Shown here piece by piece: positions 38,648 through 50,147 of a stretch of DNA of 64,000 bases. Origin of the DNA: Caecitellus pseudoparvulus (taxonomy: Eukaryota; Bigyra: Bicosoecida); assembly GCA_965644315.1 (NCBI GenBank), contig CBFFRQ010000043.1:558001-622000 (forward strand). Reading direction: 5' to 3'. Below the pieces are notes generated by a model. The model was not told the origin of the DNA, searched no databases, and saw only the letters and a program-made list of their open reading frames with translations. Every line of letters begins with the position of its first letter. Positions within the stretch are counted from its first letter, which is position 1. A program made the translations under genes and the position numbers.

Positions 38648-41600
38648 ATGGACTCTCAAATCCGAAATTGGACGAACATTCTGCAGAAGGCTGCAGACTC
38701 GGCCCCAAGCAAGCAGCGATCCTATTGCTTCGGGGAACCCGGCAAAGACGAGAGCGGAGGTTGCGAGGCTGGGTCATGTCTGAAATCCTGTCGGGGCTGG
38801 GGGCCCTGTGCGGCTGCTTCTCGCGCCCCCCGCCTGTGGAAGAAGATCCATGGTACCTTCCCAAGCTCTTCCATGAGCTGCCCCCGGAGGAGGTGCAGCT
38901 CATGGAGCGAGGGCATCTTGTCATTCAGGTTCGACGCAAGAAGGAGACGTGGCTCAAGCTGTGCGTGACGTGCACCATCGCATGCTACTGCAAGAGAAAG
39001 AGCTGCGCCACTTCCTGACTGTGGCCATGGTTGCCTGTGCTCTTGTCATGGGTGTCTCCCATGCCTTGTTTTTCACGTCGGCGCTTCCCCACTATTTCCG
39101 CAACCCGCCGCTTCGCAGCGAGCTCGTGCCGGCCCTGCAACGGGCGGGCCTGCACATGGTGTCTTTCCGTGACAGCACGCGGGGGTTCATTTTCCTCATT
39201 GTAAGTTGCTAGAGCACTGCAATGTCAAGGTCACTCCCAAACAGCTGCGTCGCGCTGCCTTGGCAGTGTGAGGCTGACAGCGAAGCGAAACAGCAGCCAA
39301 TCAACTCCACACCTTTGCGCTGACACCCACAGGTGTATGCTAGCGAGGCAAGGCTGCTTCTGGAGGCTGACCGTCTGAAATTGCCAATGGAGCTCGACGC
39401 AGAGCAGCTGGAGGAGCAGGATAAGGCCATGAATGTGCAGCTGCAGGAGAAAGGCCTGGTGCGTTGCCGCAGTCGAATCGCCTGGCGGCGGCGAGGCATC
39501 TCATGCACCTCCCCCCTGTGCAGGTGTTCCTCCTGGACAAGGACGCGGCGGGGTGTGATGTCCCCGTGACTGGTACCGCCGCAGACCTGGGCATTCCCTC
39601 CATCAAATACCCCACGCTGCTCAGCCCGTTCCCTGACTCCCTCAAAGAGTACGGACGGCGCACACGCCGCACATCCAGCCCTGTGCACTGGTCCCCATCC
39701 TTCGACTCTGCAGGTGGATTCAGACGATTTTTCAGCCGTACGAGCACATTTACGCGCAGTTCGAGTCGCCGCAGCGGTTTCCCGACGGGTCGCCCACCAA
39801 GCAGGCGCGCGAGACCCTGTACAAAGTGCAGCCCGCGACAGGCAGCGTGCTGCATGGGAACGACATCCTCACGCTGCTGACCAGCATCATCGAGGGCCCC
39901 GTGGCCACCTGCGCGCGCTTGAACATGGGCAAGCTCATTTCGCAGGGACACGTGGAAGCCATGTTCCCAGGGCACCGTGCACAGGAGCGGCGGCGCCTGA
40001 TGGAGAAGTGGAACCACTGGGCAGTGCTGCCGTGGAACCAGCCCTTCTCGGAGATCCGGGCGTACCTCGGCGAGCGCATTGCGCTGTACTTTGCCTTCCT
40101 GGGGTACCTATCAGCGACGCTGTTGGTGCCGGCCGTGCTGGGCGTGGCGGTGTTTGCGAACCAGGTTCTGGCAGACCAGCCGTACTTGTCGTGGCTGCCA
40201 GCCTTTGCCCTGGTCGTGATCACGTGGGCCACACTGCTCATGGTGGGCTGGAAGCACAAGCAGCAGGTGTACGGAGTCAAGTGGGGCAGCGTGGACGTGG
40301 ACGATTCCACTCGGCGCCGCCCTGAGTACATCGAAAGCAAGGCAGTGCACCAGCGCCGGTCGTTCGTGACGGGGAAACAGGAGTACTGGGCCGACCCCCT
40401 GTGGCAGCGCGTGCGCCGGGGCACCTCCATGTCCATCGTCACACTTGCTGTCGGCACGGTCGTCGTCGTCATCGTGTCGCTGTTCTCGGCCCGTGTTCTG
40501 CTGGAGCAGGAGGAGCGCAAGGGGAACTTGGACGAGGGCTGGGGCGGCTACCTCGCCTCCTTCTTGACAGCCGTGCAGATCCAGCTGTGCGGCTTTCTCT
40601 ACTCTTCCCTGGCCAAGTTCCTCACCGACCTGGAGACGCACGAGACAGACGCCAGCTACACAGACAGCCTGTCCGGCAAGCGTGCGGCGTTTGAGCTGGT
40701 CAACAGCAACTTCTCCCTCTTGTGCGTGCCCCGCCGTGCCCCCACTGCCTCACACGCCTCCCGCATGCACAACCAACACCCTTGTTCGCAGCTGGGTTGC
40801 CTTTGTGAAGGGCAACCGCTTCGTGATTTTCGGCGAAGAGCAGACGTGCACCCTCGCCGACAGCGGGCGCCCCGACTGCCTGGCAGAGCTGCAGTCCCAC
40901 CTAGCCATCCTCTTCATCACCCGCATCGTCGTGAACAACCTGCAAGAGCTGCTGGTGCCCATGGTGGTGCCGTACATCATGGCTTTCATCAAGGCCTGCA
41001 CGGCCAGCGAGGAGGAGCAGGGGCGTGGCGTGGACGGACTGCCACTGGGCGAGATGTCAGTTATGGAGCTGGAGGCAAGCAAGCCCGAGTACGACGTCGC
41101 AGACGACTGGTTGGAGATCGTCATCGTCCTCTCCTACTGCATGTTCTTCGTCGTGGCCTTCCCCCTGGCACCCCTCCTCACGCTCCTCCTCATCTACGTC
41201 GAGCAGCGTGTGGACATGCAGCGTGTCCTGGTGGGCACCCGGCGCGCCATCCCCACCGGCTCCAAGGACATCGGCGCCTGGGCCACGTGGTTGGTGGGCC
41301 TCTCCTACGTCTCCGTCTTCACCAACACCGCCCTGGCCATCTTCGTCTCTGGCCGGGAGTTCGCGGGGGTTGAGGACCTCGCCACCAAGTATGCCATCTT
41401 CATAATCGTCGAGCACACGGTGCTGGCTGCCAAGTACACGCTGGAAACCGCCGTCTTTGGCTACGCGCCGTACTGCGTGACCCTGCAGCTGGACCGCCAG
41501 AAGTACCTCGTGGCTAAGCACATGCACCGCGTGCCCGACGACATCAACGCGCTGGAGGCAGTGGAGGAGCCCGACGCACCCCCCGACACAGGCGCAGCGG

Positions 41601-42244
41601 CTGTCGTGCCCAGTGCCGAGGGAGCCAGCACCAGCCGCCCGTCACGGGGGCATGCTCTGCACCACATGGGCCTGTCTGGGGGCGCCATGGTGGATGCGAG
41701 CGACATGCAGGCGGCCCCCGGCGACGGCCCTGCGGACTTTGTCGTGCACGTCCCCTCGGACAGGGACGGCGACGGCGACGTGGACGTGGCGGACCTGCAG
41801 AGCGCAGAGGTCCTGGCGGCCAAGAAGGCGGACAGGGCCCGCCAACTGGGCTTCGCCGTGGCGCATGATCACGCGGAGGTGTACCGGGCGACGCTGGGGC
41901 GCAAGCTGCGCTTTCAGCGTCATGCAGGTGGGGTTGACGAGGCGGAGACTGAGCATGACTCGGAAGATGCAGGCCGGGCGGCTGGGGAGGTGGCCGAGGT
42001 GGAGGAGGCTGCAGGCGTTGGCAGTGGGGTTGAGGAGGGCGAGGGAGGTGGTGAGGAAGCCGAAGAGGAGGGCGAAGGAGGTGGTGAGGAGGCAGAGGAG
42101 GAGGGCGAGGGAGGTGGTGAGGAGGCAGAGGAGGAGGGCGAGGGAGGTGGTGAGGAGGCCGAAGAGGAGGGCAAGGGAGGTGGTGAGGAGGCAGAGGAGG
42201 AGGGCGAGGGAGGTGGTGAGGAAGGCGACGGCAAGGAGGCCTGA
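38648..42244 (+). CDS. Anoctamin/TMEM16-family membrane protein
   Basis: This is a multi-exon anoctamin (Ca2+-activated channel or lipid scramblase family). Exons near 39080-39210 and 39332-39470 give RGFIFLI-VYASEARLLLEADRLKLPMEL. A 65-bp intron (39649-39713) joins DSLKE to WIQTIFQPYEHIYAQF. The long exon from there reads SEIRAYLGERIALYFAFLGYLSATLL, VQIQLCGFLYSSLAKFLTDLETHET and SGKRAAFELVNSNFSLL. After an intron near 40725-40790 comes WVAFVKG and the remaining helices, including EYDVADDWLEIVIVLSYCMFFV and a C-terminal bundle. The N-terminus is ambiguous: the frame from 38648 and that from 38776 (MSEILSGLG) both look coding and need different introns. The C-terminus is a Glu/Gly repeat. Scramblase versus channel activity is not decidable. 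Confidence 0.8.
42032..42229 (+). repeat. 33-bp coding minisatellite, six copies
   Basis: Six tandem copies of a 33-bp unit (GAGGAGGGCGAGGGAGGTGG and the following 13 bases) encode an EEGEGGGEEAE-type 11-residue repeat at the anoctamin C-terminus. Copies differ by a few bases (for example GAA for GAG, AAG for GAG). Copy number is likely to vary between individuals. Confidence 0.85.
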
Positions 42245-42425
42245 GAGCCAGCTTCGCGGAGTGCAGGTTAAATTCAACCTAAGGACAAATCACATGCGTT
42301 CTTGGTTGGCGATGCCCACACCAAGCTGCCTTCCTAGGCACACGGGGCTGCAGCCGTGTTGGGCTGGGTCAGCCACGTGCAGGCCAGAGCAGTACGCCTG
42401 TCCCTCTACGCTGTGCGAGTGGGCC

Positions 42426-43778
42426 ATGCGGCCCCACGCCAGCTCCATGCTGCTGGGGGCCATCTTGGCCATGGCAGTGATGTTGCTGGCACCCGATATT
42501 GCTCACGGGATCGAAGCTGCACTGCACTCCATGCTCGGGCAGCAAGCAGCAAGTGCGGTATTTGCGAGCTTCGCGCAGCAGTTTGGAGTTGATTGGCGCG
42601 CTTCTCGCGGCGATGCCGCGGGAAAGCGCGACGAATTCGACGAAAACCAAGATCAAAGCTGGGATCAAGCCATGTCTGCGGCGGCAGAAGGAGATGCAGC
42701 ACACGTGAGTGCATGTGACGTGTGGCGAAGGCCACCACTCCGCAGATTCCACTGGCCCGCTCTCTTGCCAGACGTTTGACTTCGCCATGGTCACTGACAA
42801 GGACCACAACTCCGTGGGCCCAGAGAAGGGATCCTGGCATTCCATCCTGCGCCACGGCTCTTTGCGTCTGGAGCCCCTCTCTGGCATGTACTCCATTGCA
42901 TGGGGCAACGACACGGTGCTGTCCACCCGCACCGCGACGAAGGGCAGGGGCATGGAGCTGTCGGAGCTCGTGCAGTACCGCCACCTCCTCTTTGCCTTCT
43001 GCGACACGACCGGCATCGTGTGGAAGGTGCAGCCGTCCACAGGCCGGGTGCTGCAGCGCTACGCCATCGCTGACGGGGACGGCGAGCAGCCCAAGCCGTT
43101 CAAGAGTGAGTGGGCCACTGTGAAGGACGGCCTCCTGTGGGTGGGCTCCGTCGGCAGACCATACACGCTGGAGGACGGCACCATCCTCAACCACGACGGG
43201 GAGTGGGTGAAGACCGTGGACCCCAACGGCCGCATCGAGAACATAAACTGGACGCGGCACTACGAAGCCCTGCGCGCGGCAGCTGGCACCTCCGGGGAAG
43301 GGTACTTGTGGCACGAAGCCGTGCACTGGGACGCCGTCAACCGCCGGTGGCTGTTCCTGCCCCGCAAACGCTCCTTCACAGAGCGCTACGATGAAGTGGC
43401 CAACGAGCGCCGCGGTACCAATGTGCTGCTCATCGCGTCGGAGGACTTTGCCGACATCCAGCGCGTGGAGCCCTTTGGGCCTGCAGAGGAGGACTACGGC
43501 TTCACCTCCCTTCGGCGTGAGTGCTTGCGGCAGCGCACGGCAGCGCAGCAGGCACCCCACCGTGTGGCTGCACCCTTCTCGCAGTTGTGCCGGGCACACA
43601 GGACGTGGTCATGGCCACCAAGGTCCTGGAGCACTCGGACAAGGTGCACAGCAAGTTGAACGTTTTCACGCTGCAGGGCGAGAGTGTCCTGGAGGGGGGC
43701 TGGCAAGACCTGGGCCCCATGAAGTTCGAAGGGCTGGAGTTCTTGACCGACCCGAGCGGCGGCGAGGCCGCAGCCTGA
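42426..43778 (+). CDS. Apyrase (calcium-activated nucleotidase, CANT1 family)
   Basis: This is a three-exon nucleoside di/triphosphatase. The Met at 42426 (MRPHASSMLLGAILAMAVMLLAP) gives a signal anchor; an upstream in-frame Met at 42294 would add 44 residues. Splicing GTGAGTG (about 42707) to CAG gives GDAAH-TFDFAMVTDKDHNS. The five-bladed propeller features follow: GRGMELSELV, FCDTTGIVWKV, KSEWATVKDGLLWVGSVGR, HDGEWVKTVDPNG, GYLWHEAVHWDAVNRRWLFLPRK and YDEVANERRGTNVLLIA. A last intron leads to VVPGTQDVVMATKVLE and LGPMKFEGLEF. These contain the Ca2+ and nucleotide-binding Asp/Glu/Trp positions of the family. It is expected in the secretory pathway or on the surface, hydrolysing UDP or GDP. 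Confidence 0.9.
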
Positions 43779-43915
43779 TGCTACGCCCGCCCCTAAAATA
43801 TATGTTCCCGCTTCAAGCACTGCCACCTGCCCAATCCCACCTTCTCTCTCTGGGACGCGCGCGTGCTCCTCAAGCAGCCCAGCCCCCGCGCCCAGCAGTG
43901 TTGCTGCTCAGCACC

Positions 43916-45492
43916 ATGGACTTGACCGTTTCCATGGAAGAGCAGGGCACCTTGGTCTCCATCCAAGTCCCTGCGGACGAGACGGTGAGCCGCCGCCGAC
44001 CGTCTTTGCTCAACTACCTGCCATCCTCGCAGCAGCACCCTCACAAGCTGCGCTTCTCGCGCGCAACGTCTCAGGTCGAAAACGTGAAAGTGTTGCTGGA
44101 GGTGGAGGTGCGGCGCACCACGCCATGCAACGGTGCTCGCCTGGCTCTCAAGTGCGAGGCACCACACTCCACATACACAGACAGGACTCTCTCACAGAGA
44201 ACAGGAGCTTGTATTGAACGGAGAGCCCTTGGATGACGGGGCGACGGTGAGCGCACTGCGGCTGGCGTTGCAAACCGATTTCCGCATTTGCACAGTGAGG
44301 CGCCGTGCTCCCCGCACAGATGCAAGCCAGTGGGGTCAATTCAGGAGACGTGTTGCTGTGCAGAAAGCGCACTCGGCCCACCCCCTCAGCCCTGGCCAGT
44401 GGCAGCACGGCAAGCGCTGCAGCCCAAGCGTCAGGCGGCGGAGCTGGCCGGGCGTCAGACGGTTCTGGAAGCGGCATACCACCCGGACTTGGTGCTTCGC
44501 TGACATGGGACATGGTGCCTGGGGAGGTCATGAAGAACCCTGCTCGGGTGCACCAGCTCGTGCGGGAGTACCCTCACCTGCTGGAGCTGGTGCGGCGTAG
44601 CAACCCGGAGTTCCACACAGCTGCGTCAGACCCCGACCCGGCAGCCTTGCGCAAGTACTACTTGCTGCGCGAGATGAAGCGCGCAGAGGGGAAGATGCGG
44701 GAGGACCAGCTGAGGGCGCGGCTGGAGGCCAACCCCATGGACTTGGAAGCGCAGCGCGAGCTTGCCGAAGCCATCCGCAAAGCCAACGTGGACGCGAACA
44801 TGGAGATGGCGCTGGAGCACACACCCGAGAGCTTCGGGCGGGTCACCATGCTGTACATTGACGCGGAAGTGAATCGAACCCCCTTGAAAGCGTTTGTGGA
44901 CTCGGGGGCGCAGAGCACCATCATGTCTGCCGCGTGTGCCGAGCGGTGCGGCATCATGCACTTGCTGGACACCCGCTTTGCAGGCACGGCTGTGGGGGTG
45001 GGCTCCGCGCCCATCTTGGGCAGGGTGCACATGGCACAGCTGCGCATTGGCACCACGTTCTTCCCCTGCACCTTCACGGTGCTGGAGAAGGATGACATCG
45101 ACTTCCTCTTTGGCCTGGACATGCTCAAGCGCCACCGGTGCGTGATCGACTTGCAGCGCAACGAGCTGCACCTGGAGGGCGCCAATGGCGCCGAGAGCGT
45201 CCCCTTCCTCGCTGAGAAGGACGTGCCCAAGTCTGCCTTTGGTGCAGATGCGCCTCGCCAGGCGGCATCCGTCGCACCACCCGGCACGACTGCTCAAAGC
45301 CAGCCGGCTCCTGCAGCATCCGCGTCGGCTTCTGCGCCTGCTCCCCCGCCCGCTGCAGCGCCCACTCCCAGCCAGGCAGGCTTGGAGAACCTCATGGCTC
45401 TTGGGTTCGGAAGGGAGCAGTGTGAGGCGGCGTTGAGGTCCACGGGGGGGGATGCGGAGCAGGCGGCTGCACTGCTGCTGGCCAGTCGCTGA
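43916..45492 (+). CDS. DDI1-type ubiquitin-shuttle aspartic protease
   Basis: The start at 43916 (MDLTVSMEEQGTLVSIQVPADET) opens a ubiquitin-like domain spread over three short exons (VENVKVLLEVE, then QELVLNGEPLDDGATVSAL). The last exon has GVNSGDVLLC, a linker, then the helical DDI domain NPARVHQLVREYPHLLELVRRSNPE and KYYLLREMKRAEGKM. The retroviral-protease-like fold has VTMLYIDAEVNRTPLKAFVDSGAQSTIMS with the catalytic D-S-G-A, then GRVHMAQLRIG and FLFGLDMLKRHRCVIDL. After a Pro/Ala linker the protein ends with a UBA domain (LENLMALGFGREQCEAALRSTGGDAEQAAALLLASR). So UBL, protease and UBA are all present. It would bind ubiquitinated proteins for proteasomal delivery and cleave selected substrates. 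It is a host gene family, not a viral remnant. Confidence 0.93.
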
Positions 45493-45697
45493 GGATGTGC
45501 ACAATTCATAGGATTAGAGTTCCGGGCGCTGTCGCTTGCTCCAAGGCAGGACACCTCCACCACCTGAGCACAACGACTGTTGTCAGCGCTCTCTGAAGCG
45601 ACAAGCAGCCCCGGGCTGCGGCACTGTTTTCCTCCGAGACCGTTGAGTGCTTTGCACAGGCTGTTGCCGAAGCTCAACTCGCGTGCACGTGCCAACC

Positions 45698-47333
45698 ATG
45701 GTCAGCGTCCTGCAAGTGCTGCTCGGCCTCTTGACGGCCCTGCTCATGATGGGGCTGGGTGCTACAGTTCGGCAACAAGATTTGTCACGCATTCGGACGC
45801 ACTGGAAGGCGCCGCTGCTCGGCTTCGCTTGCCAGGTACGTCAGGTGCACTGCACCTGCGCCGGACAACGTTGCAGTCGACGCCGCTAAACAGCGTGCCG
45901 GACGGAGAGCGGGCCGCACCCCCGTGATGTACCTTCCCCATGCGCAGTATTTAGCTATGCCACTGCTGGCATTCCTGTTGGGCCTCGCTCTGGGCGTGAG
46001 CGACGTGGTCGTAAGCTTCTGCGCTTGTGGAGTTTCGCTGGCCCGCGCAGCCGCACGCGCTCTGCCGCCCCTCTCCTGCGCAGCTGGTCAGCATGGTGGC
46101 TATCGGCTGCACGCCTGGCGGCAGCACGTCCAACCTTTTCACCCTGTACTCGAAAGGAGACGTCGCGCTGTCCATCGCCATGACGGTGCTGTCCACGCTC
46201 CTGGCCTTCGGCATGATGCCGTTGCTGCTGCTCATTTACACGTGCGTCGACCGCGCCAGGACCGAGCCCGCTGCCTCGCACCCACCCCACCTCCCCACGC
46301 CAGCTCGCACATCACCTCTGACCTGCGAATCCCCTTCCTGGACATCCTCACGGCCCTGCTGCTGGTGCTGGTGCCTGCCGGCCTGGGTATCCTCCTGCGC
46401 CGCTACTCCATGGTGTGGGCCAAGCGAGTCGCTATCTTCGCCTCTGGCCTGGGCGTGCTCTTCATCCTCGCAGCCTTGATCTTCGGCTCCATCAGCGAGA
46501 CCGCCATTTGGAAAGCCCCCTGGCAGCTGTTCGTCAGCAGCGCCGTCCTGCTGCTCCTGGGCGCAGCGGTGGGGTATGCCTCAGCGCACTTCTCAGGCTT
46601 CCCCCGGCGCCAGGCACGCACCATTGCCCTGGAGACGGGCATCCAGAACTCCACCTTCACAATCACCGTTCTGACGTTCTCCTTCGGCGGGGAGGGCCAG
46701 GACACGGAGGTGTTCAACGAGGTGCTGCTGTTCCCACTGCTGTACTCATTCTTCCTTATTGTGGACGGTATCCTGCTCACTGCCCTCTTCCACTACCTGG
46801 CCCGCTTCGACCCGGAGGAGGAGAAGGCCGCCTACGCCGACGAGGAAGCCAAGCGTGCTGCCGAGCTGGAGGCTGAGGAGGCGGGGCAGGCAGGTGGTGA
46901 AGGGGAAGCTCAGACTGGAGAGGGCACACAGCTGGTGGTGGTGGGGGCCGCCACGCCGACCGGCGGCGAGAGTCCCAGTGCCGCGTCCGAGGGGACTGAC
47001 TCTGAGGGCAAGGATGTGGAGCAGGGCACGTCGGGCGTGGCCACTGCCGGCGCCGCCGCCGCCTCCGAGGATGTGGAGGAGGAGGATCTGGACACGGGTG
47101 TGGAGGGGGACAAGGGGGCCAAGGCGCCCCCCGCCGAGGGCGACGGCGAGGGCGAGGCGACGAGCAGCAGGACAGAGGAGGTGGAGGCCCCTGCGCCCGG
47201 CAGCGGGGACAGCACCCGCAGGGCGTCTGCGGTGGAGGTGTCCGAGGAGACGGCATCTGACAACCCCCTGGCCAGCGAAGATGGGGGTGACGTGGAGGAG
47301 TGGGGAGGCACGGCCGCCGCAGCCGAGCCTTGA
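45698..47333 (+). CDS. Bile acid:sodium symporter family (SLC10/BASS-like) transporter
   Basis: Exon 1 starts at 45698 (MVSVLQVLLGLLTALLMMGLGATVRQQDL), the normal SLC10 opening. The donor GTACGT near 45837 joins to YLAMPLLAFLLGLALGVSD, then after another intron to LVSMVAIGCTPGGSTSNLFTLYSKGDVALSIAMTVLSTLLAF. This contains the diagnostic CTPGGSTSN and KGDVALS motifs of Na+ coordination. The last exon gives five more helices and TIALETGIQNSTFTI, the second Na+-site motif ALETGIQNS. About ten helices in total fit the family. The C-terminal 180 residues are a Glu/Ala/Gly-rich cytosolic tail with no known domain. The substrate (organic acid, pyruvate or bile-acid-like) is unknown. Its stop is 35 bp from that of CNOT9. 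Confidence 0.88.
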
Positions 47334-47368
47334 GCGGTGAATTTACAACAGAGGCAACGGGGAGCCCA

Positions 47369-48463
47369 TCACAGCTTCGTGAGCTTTGTGAGCCACTCCT
47401 TCAAGCTGGCGTCATTGCTTGCGGAAGCCAGGAAGTGCCCGTCGCGCAGCTTGGGGTGCAGGGTCTGCCGCAGGGCTTGCCGGGCCTTCTCGTGCTCCGC
47501 CAAGCAGTCGAAGCACCGCACGACCTGCTTCAACAGGCGGTTGCTCGGGGCCTTCACCAGCGCCTCGATCATGTGGTGCAGGACGGTGTTCACTGCGCTT
47601 GGGGCGGGCGGGCGAGCTGTGCGAGCGCTGGGTCCTCCCGCGGAGGCAGCCCCACGCACCTGCGTAGAACCGCTCGCCGGTGGCGCAAATGTACTTGAGC
47701 CCCGCATCGTCCAGGAGGATTTTCTGCACGATGAACGTGGCCACCTGGGGCGCAGGGGGCAGGGGGACGTGAGCCATTGAAGTGGAGAACGGAGCTGTGC
47801 TCCGACGCACTGTCTTGGACAGGTCCGAGCCAGACTCCATGATGCGCAGGCACAGCGGGATGATCTCTGTTTGTAACAAGAAGCTGACGACATCTTTGTC
47901 GTCTTGCTGCGTGGGGGCGGGCGGGAATCAGGGGTGCAGCACGGCCAGGCCAGCTGCAGCACACACAGCCCTACCTTCACCAGCGCCCCAATGACGCCGA
48001 GGGAGGTCAACCTCAAGTACTCAAAGGGTTTCTCCTGATTCAGTGTGTTGAGGAAGGGGTATAAGTACAGGGGAATGTGAGCTGTGGGGAAGGCGGGAGG
48101 GCGTGGGCCGCAGCGCTGCGCTGGCGTTTCGGCGTGCACCAGCCCACCTGCCAAGAACTTCTGCCTCGTCTCCTGGTGACTGGCCACGCTCTGCAACAAT
48201 GCCAGCGCGTTGCAGACGCGATTGCTCGCGACCCGAGTCAGGGTCGGCGGCTGCAGGGCTGGGTAGATGGCCACCACCTCCTGCAGCAGCACAGCGACAG
48301 AGCCGAAAGAGTGCCACAGCAGCGGTGCAAGGTAGGGGATGCTCTCCCGCTTCTTGCTCAGCTTCAGCAGCGCAGTGGCCCGCGAAGAAGGCTCGAGAAG
48401 CTGCTTCACCAGAGCAGCCACCTCTGCCTCCTCTTGCTTGTCGCTGGAGGCAGCAGCGGCCAT
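47369..48463 (-). CDS. CCR4-NOT complex subunit CNOT9 (RCD1/CAF40)
   Basis: This is a gene of about five exons for the armadillo-repeat subunit of the CCR4-NOT deadenylase. Exon 1 starts at 48463 ([12 protein letters not shown]) and includes [40 protein letters not shown] and [19 protein letters not shown]. Exon 2 is [36 protein letters not shown]. Exon 3 has [24 protein letters not shown]. Exon 4 has [27 protein letters not shown]. The last exon has [53 protein letters not shown]. All blocks match the highly conserved family. It would recruit RNA-binding proteins and silencing factors to deadenylation. Introns are roughly 60-90 bp. AATTCA lies 26 bases after its stop. Confidence 0.93.
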   Translation of the reverse strand: MAAAASSDKQEEAEVAALVKQLLEPSSRATALLKLSKKRESIPYLAPLLWHSFGSVAVLLQEVVAIYPALQPPTLTRVASNRVCNALALLQSVASHQETRQKFLAGGLVHAETPAQRCGPRPPAFPTAHIPLYLYPFLNTLNQEKPFEYLRLTSLGVIGALVKVGLCVLQLAWPCCTPDSRPPPRSKTTKMSSASCYKQRSSRCACASWSLARTCPRQCVGAQLRSPLQWLTSPCPLRPRWPRSSCRKSSWTMRGSSTFAPPASGSTQVRGAASAGGPSARTARPPAPSAVNTVLHHMIEALVKAPSNRLLKQVVRCFDCLAEHEKARQALRQTLHPKLRDGHFLASASNDASLKEWLTKLTKL

Positions 48464-48628
48464 GTAGGGCGAGTGCGGATTTTGCTGTGTGCTGGGAGGG
48501 GGCGGGTCTCACGCAAGTGCCAGGTGCACGGTGTCTGTCTCTTGCACGTCCTCATGAAGTGGCGGGGGGGGCTCGTGGGCATGTGGATTTGCCACTACGC
48601 TGCATTTGCCTCCACGCGAAGCGCTGCA

Positions 48629-49854
48629 TCACTGAGCAGGCCTCCCGCCGCTGGCGCCGGCAGGCACAGCCCCAGCGTCTTGCCGGTCTTCCCACCTGTC
48701 ATCGCCCCTGCTGGGCCCCGGGCCACTGCGATCCATGCTTCGGCGGTCATTTCCATCCCGCCTGAAGTCCCTGTCCCTGCTGCGGCTTCGGCCGTAGGGG
48801 GACCTGCTGGGCCGCCGGCCATCCCGGTCATCCCGCCCGCCGCCATACCGGTCCCTGGGCGGGGAGCGGGAACGGTGGCGGAAGTCACGCCGGTCGTCGT
48901 ACCGGTCCCCGCCCCGACGGAAGTCGCGCCTGTCATCATACCCGCCTCGGCGGAAGTCACGCCGGTCGTCGTATCCACCCCGACGGAAGTCACGCCGGTC
49001 ATCGTACCCGCCTCTGCGATCATCGTACCCGCCCCCTCGAGGTGGGCCGTCAAAGTGCCTGCGGGGGGGGCCAAGGAACCGCCCACCACCGCCTCCTCCG
49101 CGCACGTCGTGGGCAAAGCCCAGTGTGGCCGGCGCGAAGCGCTCGTTCTTGCCGTAGCTGGGTGCCTCCTTCTGCAGCTCCTCGAAGAAGTCCTTGGGGA
49201 TGGCCTTGGGGTGCCCGAAGTTGCAGTTGAACCCGAACCGGCACTGGCCCGTGAAGAACTGACGGCAGGTTGCAGCCTTGAAGTCAGAGGCGTTGGTGAG
49301 CTCCCCCTGCACGACGCGGCCGCCGTACCACCTGCCGTTCAGGTTCTCCAGGCACGCCTGGGCGTCCTCCTCCCGGAAAAACTTGATGTACACGTGCCCG
49401 ATCAAGTGGTCTGCGAGGTTGTCGAACACCATGAAATCGTCCACCTCCCCGAACTCGGACGCCTCCATGAAGATGTCCTCCGTAAAGTCCAGAAACTGCG
49501 GGGGTGGACCGACCCGTGCCACGCGGAAATCGAGCAGACAGCCCAGCACACGCACGCTTTCGAGGACGTCCTCGTCCTTGACCCGGTCAGGGTTGTCCCC
49601 GGCCGCCATCACATGCCCCTTGGGGTTGTTGTACAGCTGCCTGAACATGACCGTCGTGGACATGCGCGGGGCAATGTGCTTGCGGCTGCACCGTGCGCCG
49701 TGCCTGCACGCTCCAATCTTGAGGTAGAACGGGCAGTTCACCCTGCGGGCAAGGCGAAGAGCAACGCGCTGCAGGAAGGTGCACCCAAACATGCACAACA
49801 TGCCACGCACCGATCCATCTCACTGCCGAACTGCTTCGCCATCTTGTGCGCCAT
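48629..49854 (-). CDS. U2AF1: U2 snRNP auxiliary factor small subunit (U2AF35)
   Basis: The start at 49854 gives exon 1 MAHKMAKQFGSEMDR, matching the U2AF35 N-terminus (MAEYLASIFGTEKDK). The intron runs to the acceptor near 49742, continuing VNCPFYLKIGACRHGARCSRKH, a C-x8-C-x5-C-x3-H zinc finger. The UHM domain includes EVDDFMVFDNLADHLIGHVYIKFFREEDAQACLENLNGRWYGGRVV. A second zinc finger CRQFFTGQCRFGFNCNFGH (C-x7-C-x5-C-x3-H) follows. The tail is an RS/RG domain with DDRRDFRRGGY repeats. The protein recognises the AG at 3' splice sites with U2AF65. Zinc-finger residues and fold match fully. An insertion sits between the first finger and the UHM (VLGCLLDFRVARVGPPPQ), which may be an unremoved in-frame intron. 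Confidence 0.92.
48879..49030 (-). repeat. 33-bp coding repeat in the U2AF35 RS tail
   Basis: Copies of CGGAAGTCACGCCGGTCGTC-type sequence begin at 48879, 48918, 48951 and 48984, with 33-39 bp spacing, and a partial copy follows. They encode the RRGGYDDRRDF repeat. It is an expandable arginine/aspartate segment in an intrinsically disordered tail. Confidence 0.75.
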
Positions 49855-50147
49855 GGCTGCTGGAAGTGTGCCGAAGCTGGCGAGGCAATTTCCGCTACAA
49901 CGTCGCTGCCCAGACCAACGCTGGAGCAGAGGCTTCAAGCCTCGGAAGTGCCCACTGCTAGCGGAAATAAGATGTGGACAGGCAGCTGGATTTTTGTACC
50001 TGCTGCTCGTGATTTGGCTGCGTGGCGGGACTGGCAGAGGTGAAGCGACTCACAGCACACACCCTCGCGCGGAGCAGCCCAGCGCGAAACCAACGCACTT
50101 TGGCGAAGAGCAAGGAAATGGATGTATTGGTAGAGAGGATTGCGGCA

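Noticed and set aside
41613-42779. A 388-codon plus-strand frame running from the anoctamin tail into the apyrase gene
   Set aside because: Its first part is an Arg/Gly shadow of the anoctamin acidic repeats; only the part after about 42294 is the apyrase first exon.
44305-45492. Retroviral or retrotransposon protease origin for the DSGA motif
   Set aside because: The flanking helical domain, the ubiquitin-like start and the UBA end identify a cellular DDI1 gene; there is no reverse transcriptase or integrase.
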